Source: Pedobacter frigiditerrae (lineage in GTDB: Bacteria; Bacteroidota; Bacteroidia; Sphingobacteriales; Sphingobacteriaceae). Taken from it: a stretch of DNA of 64,000 nucleotides. This document shows positions 1-8,826 of the stretch, one piece after another. Both the position numbers and the translations under genes were made by a program. The first letter of the stretch is position 1; each line of letters starts with the position of its first letter. Where the stretch lies: the NCBI RefSeq assembly GCF_032678705.1, contig NZ_JAVTSS010000001.1:2480001-2544000 (forward strand). The letters are read 5' to 3'. The notes beneath the pieces were generated by a model. It did no database searches, was not told the DNA's origin, and saw only the letters and a program-made list of their open reading frames with translations.

Positions 1-252
1 CGTTAAAATGGTAAAAATTAATTCAAGCGTATCTTTATAGTTTTCTAAATCTTCTGCGTGGATTTCATTACGGAGCGAATCTTCCTTTTCTATCTTTTCT
101 AATAAAAAACGATAAAATTCTGCCTTTAAAGTCTTCTCTGTTTTAAGCCTTCTCTTTAAATAAGAGATTAACGGCCTAAAAGACAGCGTAGCTTCTACGT
201 GGCAACTTGTTTGCTCGTTATTTTTATTAATTTGGATTACGCTCGTGTTCAT
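1..252 (-). CDS. Unrecognised protein, N-terminal 84 codons only
   Basis: The gene starts with ATG at 252 and runs off the left edge without a stop, so only about 84 residues are visible. They begin MNTSVIQINKNN and look soluble: no signal peptide, no membrane segment, many charged residues, and a predicted helical stretch rich in Lys, Glu and Leu. The start lies 9 bases after the stop of the phosphoesterase-barrel gene, so it is probably the last visible member of the same operon. I do not recognise the family from this fragment and assign no function. Confidence 0.6.
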   Translation of the reverse strand, partial: MNTSVIQINKNNEQTSCHVEATLSFRPLISYLKRRLKTEKTLKAEFYRFLLEKIEKEDSLRNEIHAEDLENYKDTLELIFTILT

Positions 253-261
253 CTCTTTCTT

Positions 262-3200
262 TTAATACCTAAAACTCATAGAAGCATAAGGATACCACCC
301 TTCTTTAGAATGTCCCATTACAAAACGGAAAATTGCTAATGAAGCTGGTGAAAAGTATAAACCTCCCCCTACTCCGTGATGCCATAAATCTGATTTTTCA
401 TTACTATTCCAAACCCTACCAACATCATAAAAACCCATTAAACCAACTTGGCCTGGCAAAACATAACTCACAAAATCTCCAAGTTTTGCCCTTAACTCTA
501 CGTTGTTGTAAAAGCTGTGCTGCCCAGCAAATCTAAATTGACGATAGCCTAATAAATTCCCTTGTCCGCCCAAAAATAAGTTCTGATAAAATGCTGGCTT
601 ACCAACAGTTATACCACCACCAAATCTATCTGCTAATACAAATTTAGCTCTTCCATCGAGATTTTTATATAGTGCAATGCTTGCCGTGAACTGTCCGTAA
701 GAATTTGCGTACTTATTTAGGCTTTTATAAGCAGCCCATTTAAAATCAACATAACTTCCCAAAGTTGGCAAAATGTCGTTATCTCGTGTGTTATTAACGA
801 AATTGACAACAAGGCCACCATAAAGTTTGTCCTTTTCAACCTTCAAACTATCGAAAGAATGGAGTTGTAAATTATTTGTAATAAAACGTCCAACGTTATC
901 ATCTGCATCAAATTTGTAATATTGAAACAGTGTTCCGATACTAAAAGTAGATTTAGGTCTGCGCCATCTTAGTCCTGGTTCAAGTTGATAAATGTTAAAT
1001 CTTGCTCTATAAAATCTAATGCTGTTCGCATCCTTATCATACTTTGTTTCGTTACCTACACCGAAGAAATTTTGGGTATTATCTGGGGCATTAGCTATTG
1101 CTTTTAAAACAAAATCTGCCTTGCCAACTGCTTTTAACCAATCTCCAGCATAATTAAACTTAAATGCTCCAGTTGCAAATGAATATAAGAAAGAAAAATG
1201 TTGTGTATTACCATAAGGCTGTTTTCTAAAACCAGGATTTACCATCTTATAATTTAAGCCTAGCAATAAACCATCATCATTGTTAAATCCAACCGCGGCA
1301 TTTAAAGAAGAACGACTATACATATCTTTCCCTAAATAGGATACATTGGAAGTATCAACCGCTAATTTTTTACGGAGCATATTTTCATCTTCTCCTGCAA
1401 AGGTTGAATTACCGTTTTTTCTACCGAACAATTGAACCGACCTCGATGCATTTGGAATATTATAATATTTTTTACCAGCACCAGCGATAATCCTTAATTT
1501 AATGTTTGATGTTTTATTATCTAACAGCAAACTATCGTTTCCATCTTTAGTGTATAAACGAATCTCTTTGGTTACTTCAGGGTCGAAAGTTCTGCTAAAG
1601 ATTTCATCTTTAATATCTCCATCTTTAGATATTTTATTGATTTGAACTTTTAAATGCTGACCAGCAGAGTCTGTAATTAAAACACGCTCATTTTTATCAC
1701 TGGTTTGTATATCAACTATTCTGTTAAAGAAATGATAATAATCATTCATCAACTTTGGCATTGATGCTCTTCTTTCTTTCAACCTAGCTAAAAACTGGTC
1801 GTGACGTAATTTGTAATTAGGTTCTGGCAAATGTTTTAGTGCTTTTTCTAAAACATCATCCGTTAGTTTTGCGCAGAAATCCTTAATCACTTTATCCCAT
1901 TCGGCTTCGGTAAATTGAGACATTAAACGACTGTTCATTGCTCTGCCCTCCCATAAAAACCAATCAATTTTTTTAATCTCACGCTCGTAGCCTTGCATCA
2001 TTGGTAATAGTGATGAGCCTTGTGCATAACGCTGAATAAAGCCATCAGAACTATAAAAAACTTGGTCACGGTCTCTAGGAACGGCTAAATATTTTTTGCC
2101 TTTTTCGGTTTTTTCAGGATAAAATCTCCATTGGTCTTCGTGTCTATCCCAATCGCCAACCATTACGTCTAAAGCCCTAGCTCGAAGCATCAGCTCTGCA
2201 TCGTAGGTGTTGTCATTATCTTCATCGAGCTTTTTAAACATTTTGGCCGTGTTGTCCGAATCGCCAATTGGCTCTCTTTCCTCTAGCAAGCATAAAGTAT
2301 TGGCAAACATTGAAGAATAATCTCCCAAATTAGCATCTGGGGAAACCCAACCAATAATTGGAGTACTATGCGGGACATTAACCGCTTTAGCTAGTGTTGG
2401 TACTACCAAAGCCCCGAAAGGGTGTTGTGCGGACATGTTATCTTTAATGATGTCTTTTGCAAAGGTTTCTCTTAACCCTTGTGGTAATAAAACTTCAGGA
2501 TACTTCTCTACGCTTCTTAACACCCATTCTTTTCCATTTTTATCTTTTAAACGCAACGACTTAGATTGATTACCCCCGCCTAATTGTGTTGGTGTTAAAC
2601 CGCCTTTAACTTCGGATATTCTTAAGACGGGAAACTTTGTGTCCATCGCATAATCTTTACGGTAATTTTCGCCAAAAAGAAAACGATGAACTTTCCCAAC
2701 ACTATCATAAGATGGATGAACTTTTATGGTAATGCTATCGCCTTTAATTACTTTGTATTCGCTTTGCTGCTTAGCCATGATCTCCTTGTAAGGTTGTGTA
2801 TAGCTAAAAACTTTTTTTACGCCTGTATCCGCATAAACATAATATTCATAACGCATATTATTGTTAATCAATTGATCTGCAATAACATAGCCTTGATTCA
2901 TCTCTTGAAACAAAGAATTTTTTCCCTTTTTATTAGGTGTCATTTTAGAACCTGCACCACTAACAATTTGCAGTTGTTCTCCTTTTATTAATTGCAAGCC
3001 ATGTTCATGGCCAGCTGCATAAATTACGTTGGGTTTCTTCCCGAAAACACTATTAATTTGCTTCATCATATCCTTGTATGTAGGATGATTTATATCTTCA
3101 GGGCTTAATAAAGTAGAACGCAGCAGCGGATAAACAGAGCCAATAACTGGCAAGGGAATTACTAAGCTTTTATTTAAAAGGGTTAATGGCAATAAATGGT

Positions 3201-3867
3201 TTCTCCAAGTAAAATATCCACCATGTGCACCATAACTTTGGAAGGGATGATGTGAAGCCAAAATGATAATCTTATCTCTATTTTGCTCCATTAAATCTTC
3301 CATACGGGTAATCACCTCTTCCTTTGTGTTGCAATCGCAATCTGCTGCTGGATTACTTTTATTGTATGGGAATAACCACCATTCACTATCGTAAGCAATA
3401 ATGGTTAATTTATCGGTTAGCTTTATCGCAACAGGGTCTGGACAACCATTTGCAGGAATTAATCTCAAAAGTGGGTCGTTAAAAGATGCCAAATAATCAC
3501 TCTGTGCCTGAATTTTTGCTAACCCATTTGGTCCAGATTTATCCCAATCATGGTTTCCTGGTAAAAAATAAACAGCTGACCCAGCCTCACGCATGGGTTG
3601 AAATTGAGATTGAAGTATTTTACTGGTTTCGGCGAAATCACCATACCCAGGAATTGCCATCCCTACTGGGTAAATATTATCTCCCAAATAAAGTGTAGTA
3701 GTTTTGCCCTTAATTACATGTTTCGCCGCATTTTTTAAAGATGCACCTTGGCCTGTATTCATTTCTCCAGCATCACCAATTAGGATGACCCTGTATCTAA
3801 CATCGTTTTGTGCAATTGCAGTTAAGCCCTGAAATAAACATATAATTAGAAGTAGCTTTTTTAACAT
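262..3867 (-). CDS. Secreted metallophosphoesterase fused to Omp85-type outer-membrane barrel
   Basis: The 1201-residue protein has a signal peptide (1-20, ending AIAQ) and then a calcineurin-like phosphoesterase domain. Metal-binding motifs are visible in order: GD at 31-32, GDN at 62-64, GNHD at 104-107, SHHPF at 205-209 and GHEHG at 286-290. A central region of about 500 residues is of unclear nature, and the last 350 or so residues look like a BamA/TamA-type beta-barrel with a terminal aromatic (SFRY). This architecture is known in Bacteroidota, but the substrate is not established. It probably displays the phosphatase at the outer membrane. It is the fourth gene of an operon that includes ppk1, 39 bases after the lipoprotein gene, so a phosphate or polyphosphate role is an inference from context. 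Confidence 0.88.
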   Translation of the reverse strand: MLKKLLLIICLFQGLTAIAQNDVRYRVILIGDAGEMNTGQGASLKNAAKHVIKGKTTTLYLGDNIYPVGMAIPGYGDFAETSKILQSQFQPMREAGSAVYFLPGNHDWDKSGPNGLAKIQAQSDYLASFNDPLLRLIPANGCPDPVAIKLTDKLTIIAYDSEWWLFPYNKSNPAADCDCNTKEEVITRMEDLMEQNRDKIIILASHHPFQSYGAHGGYFTWRNHLLPLTLLNKSLVIPLPVIGSVYPLLRSTLLSPEDINHPTYKDMMKQINSVFGKKPNVIYAAGHEHGLQLIKGEQLQIVSGAGSKMTPNKKGKNSLFQEMNQGYVIADQLINNNMRYEYYVYADTGVKKVFSYTQPYKEIMAKQQSEYKVIKGDSITIKVHPSYDSVGKVHRFLFGENYRKDYAMDTKFPVLRISEVKGGLTPTQLGGGNQSKSLRLKDKNGKEWVLRSVEKYPEVLLPQGLRETFAKDIIKDNMSAQHPFGALVVPTLAKAVNVPHSTPIIGWVSPDANLGDYSSMFANTLCLLEEREPIGDSDNTAKMFKKLDEDNDNTYDAELMLRARALDVMVGDWDRHEDQWRFYPEKTEKGKKYLAVPRDRDQVFYSSDGFIQRYAQGSSLLPMMQGYEREIKKIDWFLWEGRAMNSRLMSQFTEAEWDKVIKDFCAKLTDDVLEKALKHLPEPNYKLRHDQFLARLKERRASMPKLMNDYYHFFNRIVDIQTSDKNERVLITDSAGQHLKVQINKISKDGDIKDEIFSRTFDPEVTKEIRLYTKDGNDSLLLDNKTSNIKLRIIAGAGKKYYNIPNASRSVQLFGRKNGNSTFAGEDENMLRKKLAVDTSNVSYLGKDMYSRSSLNAAVGFNNDDGLLLGLNYKMVNPGFRKQPYGNTQHFSFLYSFATGAFKFNYAGDWLKAVGKADFVLKAIANAPDNTQNFFGVGNETKYDKDANSIRFYRARFNIYQLEPGLRWRRPKSTFSIGTLFQYYKFDADDNVGRFITNNLQLHSFDSLKVEKDKLYGGLVVNFVNNTRDNDILPTLGSYVDFKWAAYKSLNKYANSYGQFTASIALYKNLDGRAKFVLADRFGGGITVGKPAFYQNLFLGGQGNLLGYRQFRFAGQHSFYNNVELRAKLGDFVSYVLPGQVGLMGFYDVGRVWNSNEKSDLWHHGVGGGLYFSPASLAIFRFVMGHSKEGWYPYASMSFRY

Positions 3868-3906
3868 ATTGATATTTTGAGAGTTAAGAACAATTTTATT
3901 TTAAAT

Positions 3907-4791
3907 TTAAGGTTTTTTATAATCGAACCTTAAAATATTTCCAACTGTGGTTTCACTTCCTTCGTTAGAAATATAAAGATTACCAGCGCTGTCAAAAGCA
4001 ATGCCTTCTGGCTGATTAAACTCGTTAGAACTTAGGTGATAAACAGCTTTAATTTTCCATTTAGAATCGGCAACAACTAATGCCTTATTAACCGAAGAAA
4101 CGATATACCATTCTTTTGTAATAGGGTTTACCGCTAATGCTGATGGATGGAAAGTGCCTTTCTTTTTGCCAGATAACTGGTCAACTTGACTAACATCTAT
4201 GCTAAAATTACCTGTAGATTTTAATGTACCGTCGCTTTGCAAAGTTAAAATATAACCACTTGTAACTTTGGTGTCTTTATCTTGCTTACAAGTTTTACAT
4301 AACACGTAAACATTGCCAGTGGTCTCATCTGCAAACAAACCTTCATAATCTCCTTTAGGAAAAAGTCCTGTTGTTTCCGTAACTTTTGTAACCTCTGCAT
4401 TTTTTGTTTCGCTTAGCGGAAAAGAGTATAAATCGCCATTGCTTTTCAACATTACAACCCAACCTTTTGCAATCGCTACGTCTTCATAATCGCCCTTTTT
4501 TCCAAATTTTGTTTTCGTTTCATCTTTTGTACCTAATGGAAGACTAAATAAAGCTCCGTCTTCATCCATTTCAGCATAAACAATTTTGTTATCCCCTTTA
4601 TTAAATGCAATTCCTGATATTTCTTGTAAAATATCTGGCATTCCATATTTTTCTGGTTTTGATAAATCGTATCCTGTTGGGCTCTCAGGACCTTTTGATT
4701 TTGTTTGAGAACAAGATAAAATAGCAAAACTAATTAGCGACGCTGATAAAAGTAAATAATGTAATTTCTTGATTTTAGGTTGATTAAGCAT
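3907..4791 (-). CDS. SdiA-regulated-like beta-propeller lipoprotein
   Basis: The 294-residue protein has a lipoprotein signal (Cys27 after FAILS). The body shows repeated beta-strand motifs typical of a six-bladed propeller, such as the late 'EGIAFDSAGNLYISNEGS' segment and earlier 'EISGIAFNKGDN'. This matches the SdiA-regulated family, which is structurally close to beta-propeller phytases; no enzyme activity can be claimed from the sequence. Its start codon lies inside the end of ppk1 (8-base overlap), which implies translational coupling. Alternative: a general sugar- or ligand-binding propeller anchored to the membrane. Confidence 0.75.
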   Translation of the reverse strand: MLNQPKIKKLHYLLLSASLISFAILSCSQTKSKGPESPTGYDLSKPEKYGMPDILQEISGIAFNKGDNKIVYAEMDEDGALFSLPLGTKDETKTKFGKKGDYEDVAIAKGWVVMLKSNGDLYSFPLSETKNAEVTKVTETTGLFPKGDYEGLFADETTGNVYVLCKTCKQDKDTKVTSGYILTLQSDGTLKSTGNFSIDVSQVDQLSGKKKGTFHPSALAVNPITKEWYIVSSVNKALVVADSKWKIKAVYHLSSNEFNQPEGIAFDSAGNLYISNEGSETTVGNILRFDYKKP

Positions 4792-6838
4792 TGTATTTCT
4801 CTTTTAGTAATTCATAAATACGATATTGAGATTGCGTTGGTTTATGTTTTGTTACGACAGGAATGTTAATCATTTTGTCATTTATTTCTACTGCCTTAAT
4901 ATTATCTAACAACTGAAGTTTCAAAATAGATTTTATTTCTTCTTTTATTTTTTCATCAAAAATTGGGAAACACACTTCAATTCTTCTATAAATGTTTCTG
5001 TTCATCCAATCTGCGCTGCCCAAGTAAATCTCTTCATCTCCTTGATTATGAAACACAAAAACTCGTCCATGTTCTAAATACCTATCTACAATTCTTACAA
5101 CTTTAATGTTCTCACTCATTCCTTTTACACCAGGAATAAGCCTACAAATCCCGCGAATGATTAGTTCTATCTTAACCCCAGCTTGCGATGCTTGGTAGAG
5201 TTTAGAGATTAAAACCTTTTCTTCTAAATTATTAAGTTTGATGAGTATAGCAGCGTCATTCCCTACACTAGCATTTAGAATTTCTCTATCTATTAATCTC
5301 AAAAAGCTTTGCTGTAAGTTAAATTGTGCAACCAATAAATATTTAAACTTTATTAAATCTGGGTCGGTAGGTTTAACGCGTTTAGCTAAAAACATAAACA
5401 GTAACTCCATTTCTCTTAACATACCCTGATGAGCAGTCATTAAAATATGGTCTGTGTAAAAATTAGCTGTGGTTTCGTTAAAATTTCCCGTGGCAAATAA
5501 ACCAGTGTAAACTTTACGATTATCAACTGCCCTTTTAATCAATGCAATTTTTGCGTGGACTTTTAATGCGGTAACGCTGTAAATAATATCTACACCAGCC
5601 TCTTTCATTTTTTTAGCCCATTTGATGTTGTTTGCCTCATCAAATCGGGCTTTTAACTCTACCAAAACAGCTACTTTTTTGCCATTTTTAGCAGCGCTGA
5701 TTAAAGCATTTACAATTTTAGAATCGCTAGCGACACGGTATAAAGTCACGTAAATCTCTTCTACTTGTTTGTCTGTAGCCGCCTCATTAAAAAACCTTAA
5801 AACACTATCATAAGATTGATATGGAGGATTAATGAGCATATCCTTTTGTAAAATTTCCTCATATAATGATTTCTCTTTTACAACTTCTGGATAATTAATT
5901 TTAGACCACGATTGATTGGAAAGGTTTTTATCCTTAACTGGAAAAGAGGACAAATCTTTTAGATTGTGGTATCTTCCTCCTTCAACTGTGTTTGCTTTTT
6001 GAAGATTTAGTTTGTCCTTAATAAACTCCATTGTAACTTCTGGCACTCCTGGTTGATGCAAAAATCGAGTTGCCAAACCAAAATCGCGTTTTTGCAGTTG
6101 CTTCTCTATCTGCTCTGCTAAATTACCTGCATATTCGTCTTTTAAATCTATTTCTGCGGTACGGGTAATTTTAAAACTAAAACATCCAGTAATTTCACCA
6201 TCGTTAAAAAGCACATCAAAATTATTTCTAATGATATCATCTAAAAAGACAATAAAGGTTTCATCGCCTTTTTCAATTTTATAAAATCTTTGTAAATTGT
6301 TACTCGGAATATTTAAGATGATGGTTTTTGTAAGGCCATCCTCAATTAGATTTATTAGAAAGTATAATTCATTGTTATTAGGAAAAAAGGACGATTTCGC
6401 ATCAGCCAAATTAACAGGTTGTAAAAACGCCAAAACCTGACTCAAGAAATATCTTCTAACTTCTTTGCACAGTTCTTCGGGAATATCTACCCCATAAATA
6501 AAGCTAATTTTGTTATCTCGCAGTTGCGGAATAATAGTTTCCCTTAGCGTTTTGCCATATTCCTGCTGCTGATTACGGATGGCTCGATTGGCATTCTCCA
6601 GTAAATTATCAGCAATTGAGACATTATTTTTTTCCTTTTTACTTAATTTTTCCAACGCCAATAAAACAGGCATCCGCACACGGTAAAATTCATCCAAATT
6701 GGAAGAATAAATTGAAAGAAAATTAATGCGTTCTAACAAAGGAACATCAGCTCTGCTTGCTTCTTCAAGTACCCGTTCATTAAAAGAAAGCCAACTTAAA
6801 TCTCTGTCAAAAAATTCATTTTTTACAGTTGTGGGCAT
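4784..6838 (-). CDS. ppk1: Polyphosphate kinase 1
   Basis: PPK1 reversibly polymerises the gamma phosphate of ATP into polyphosphate in the cytoplasm. The 684-residue length is normal. The N-terminal domain starts with the family signature DRDLSWLSFNERVLEEA (11-27). The catalytic half contains VELKARFDEANNI (393-405) and KVHAK (426-430) with the histidine that is phosphorylated in the family (His428 here). Next come TGNFNETTA (450-458) and, near the C-terminus, YLEHGRVFVFHN carrying the second conserved histidine. It follows the HD-PycTM gene by one base and overlaps the propeller lipoprotein gene, so the three are almost certainly cotranscribed. Confidence 0.97.
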   Translation of the reverse strand: MPTTVKNEFFDRDLSWLSFNERVLEEASRADVPLLERINFLSIYSSNLDEFYRVRMPVLLALEKLSKKEKNNVSIADNLLENANRAIRNQQQEYGKTLRETIIPQLRDNKISFIYGVDIPEELCKEVRRYFLSQVLAFLQPVNLADAKSSFFPNNNELYFLINLIEDGLTKTIILNIPSNNLQRFYKIEKGDETFIVFLDDIIRNNFDVLFNDGEITGCFSFKITRTAEIDLKDEYAGNLAEQIEKQLQKRDFGLATRFLHQPGVPEVTMEFIKDKLNLQKANTVEGGRYHNLKDLSSFPVKDKNLSNQSWSKINYPEVVKEKSLYEEILQKDMLINPPYQSYDSVLRFFNEAATDKQVEEIYVTLYRVASDSKIVNALISAAKNGKKVAVLVELKARFDEANNIKWAKKMKEAGVDIIYSVTALKVHAKIALIKRAVDNRKVYTGLFATGNFNETTANFYTDHILMTAHQGMLREMELLFMFLAKRVKPTDPDLIKFKYLLVAQFNLQQSFLRLIDREILNASVGNDAAILIKLNNLEEKVLISKLYQASQAGVKIELIIRGICRLIPGVKGMSENIKVVRIVDRYLEHGRVFVFHNQGDEEIYLGSADWMNRNIYRRIEVCFPIFDEKIKEEIKSILKLQLLDNIKAVEINDKMINIPVVTKHKPTQSQYRIYELLKEKYNA

Positions 6839-6839
6839 T

Positions 6840-8045
6840 CTAACTTAATTTACCGTAACCAATATAAGAAAACACGTAAGCTAAAACCGCAGCAATTAAG
6901 CCAAACATAAAAATGTTATAAGCTATTCTAATGAGCTTGTATTTTCTACCTAAAACTACACCTTGAGAATAAACATCGGTGATTAAAGTGCCGTACAAAA
7001 ATTCATTGTCGTTCATCACTTTAACCATTCCTTTCGAGTAATCGTTCAAAGCCATTTTGTAGAAATTACCGAAAAATAACAGGTTTACTTTTTTACGTTC
7101 TAAATCATTATCGGTAAACAAACCATCTGGAATTGAAGGTCTTGTAGCCAGAATAGAGAAAATAATGGTTGATAAACTCACCATTAATAAAATGAAAGTA
7201 GGCACAATTAAAAAGGCATTATCTTCTAACCTTCTTAAAACCAAACTCACAATTAATGAAAGAATAATTGAGTTTACAGTAATTAGCAATTGCGCTTTAT
7301 TATCTGCCATATCACTTAATCTTTGATTGTTTGACGAAGTAATGCGAAACATGGTTTCAATTCCCTTATCAGGTCTTTTCTTATCTTTTTTGGTTAAAAG
7401 TTTTTCCTGTATAATAGGTTTATCATCCTTTTTTAAGTCGATTTCAGGTTCTTCCTTTAACTTGTTTCTTAATTTTTCAATGTTTACTGCTTTTTGGTCG
7501 CTAAGCAGCAATACGCAATAATCTGTATGGTATTGTTGACTTTCTAAAAACTCTATGTCTTTTTTACGCCATTCATTTTTGCTGATATCTTTATTGTAAA
7601 GCAACTCAACTTCCTTATGCATCAGTTTTCTTTTCTTGCTGAAATCCTCTGTACCCAAGTGGAACAAATCTCCGTCGCACAAAATATTTTCTAGCTGATT
7701 AGTAGGCTTTTGAGGCATTTTTGTTGATAGGATTACCTGCATAACAGCATCCCTCACATCTGCAGGAACATCGTTTTTCTTTAGAAAATCTACAGCTAAA
7801 TCTGCACCAATTTGCTCATGATTCTGTGTGTCTTCAAAATATCCTGTATCATGGAACCAAGCTCCAGTCATCACAATAAAAAAATCTTTATCGTTTAACT
7901 GATAGTGATTAGCAATTTGCATAGTTGCCTTAACTACGTCTTGTGTATGCTCTAAGTTGTGGTAAACCAGATTTTCATTGTGATGAGTATGGAAATAATC
8001 CATTACAAATTCTTTCACATCTTCTAAAAGGCGTTTGTATTTCAT
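6840..8045 (-). CDS. HD-domain phosphohydrolase fused to PycTM-like membrane domain
   Basis: The 401-residue protein has two parts. Residues 1-200 form an HD domain with an intact metal site: His33 in YHNLEH, His65-Asp66 in WFHDTGY, His76 and Asp124/126 in CDGD. After a Lys-rich linker comes a domain that begins FRITSSNNQRLSDMADNKAQ (233-252) with membrane segments near 252-271, 279-299 and 371-392. That second part matches what is known as DUF5706/PycTM, the effector domain of Pycsar antiphage systems. No nucleotide cyclase is adjacent. It is the first gene of the ppk1 operon, one base upstream of ppk1. The likely role is hydrolysis of a nucleotide or phosphate signal at the inner membrane, but the substrate is unknown. 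Confidence 0.8.
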   Translation of the reverse strand: MKYKRLLEDVKEFVMDYFHTHHNENLVYHNLEHTQDVVKATMQIANHYQLNDKDFFIVMTGAWFHDTGYFEDTQNHEQIGADLAVDFLKKNDVPADVRDAVMQVILSTKMPQKPTNQLENILCDGDLFHLGTEDFSKKRKLMHKEVELLYNKDISKNEWRKKDIEFLESQQYHTDYCVLLLSDQKAVNIEKLRNKLKEEPEIDLKKDDKPIIQEKLLTKKDKKRPDKGIETMFRITSSNNQRLSDMADNKAQLLITVNSIILSLIVSLVLRRLEDNAFLIVPTFILLMVSLSTIIFSILATRPSIPDGLFTDNDLERKKVNLLFFGNFYKMALNDYSKGMVKVMNDNEFLYGTLITDVYSQGVVLGRKYKLIRIAYNIFMFGLIAAVLAYVFSYIGYGKLS

Positions 8046-8306
8046 TTTTATTTATTTGAGAAGTAGTTGGATGGTGTATTTTTTTTCGTAAACGATGGAT
8101 TTTTCAAATTCTATATAATTAATTACATATTTACGAAAGATAAGGAATTTTATTCATGGCATATCAAAAACCCCATAAAATGAAAATTGTTTTATCCATA
8201 ATGACATAATTCTAATCAATGGTTAATTACATTTTTTAATGAATCTTTTAAATTCAAAAACAAGGTCATTAAATATTTGTTACCATTAACATAGATTAAC
8301 AGCTAA

Positions 8307-8795
8307 ATGAATAGTCGCAGTAACAAATTCCAGTTTTTACCTTTTATAATATGCCTTTTAATTCCACTTGCTATTGGAGCAGTTGGTGGTTTTTTCACTT
8401 TCGAATCTGTTAGAACATGGTATACTACATTAAATAAGCCATCATTTAACCCGCCAAATTGGATATTTGGACCTGTTTGGACAACATTATACATTTTAAT
8501 GGGTATTTCTTCTTATTTAGTTTGGCAAAAAAGAAAAATTGTCTCTGGATATTCTTGGGCAATTGGTGTTTATTTCTTGCAATTGTTGCTCAATTTAATG
8601 TGGTCTTACTTGTTCTTTTACCAGCAACAAATTGGTTTTGCATTAATAGAAATTGGCATTTTATTGTTAACCATAATTGTAAATGCATTTATTTTTTATC
8701 GCATTAACAAAATCGCTGGCTTGCTATTTATACCTTATATTCTTTGGGTCAGTTTTGCGTCTTATTTAACTTATTCTATTTTTATTTTAAACTAG
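8307..8795 (+). CDS. TspO/MBR family tryptophan-rich sensory protein
   Basis: The 162-residue integral membrane protein has five hydrophobic segments and the family pattern WYTTLNKPSFNPPNWIFGPVW (about residues 38-58), followed by a Trp- and Tyr-rich membrane core. TspO proteins bind porphyrins and affect their breakdown or transport; the physiological role in Bacteroidota is not fixed. The gene is divergent from the ppk1 operon across a 261-base AT-rich spacer. The patatin-barrel gene follows after about 30 bases on the same strand. Confidence 0.93.
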   Translation: MNSRSNKFQFLPFIICLLIPLAIGAVGGFFTFESVRTWYTTLNKPSFNPPNWIFGPVWTTLYILMGISSYLVWQKRKIVSGYSWAIGVYFLQLLLNLMWSYLFFYQQQIGFALIEIGILLLTIIVNAFIFYRINKIAGLLFIPYILWVSFASYLTYSIFILN

Positions 8796-8826
8796 TTTCA
8801 AAAGAAAACGATATTTTTATAGGGTG

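Noticed and set aside
6840..8045. A complete Pycsar antiphage system
   Set aside because: No nucleotide cyclase is present next to the PycTM-like gene; neighbours are ppk1 and envelope genes.
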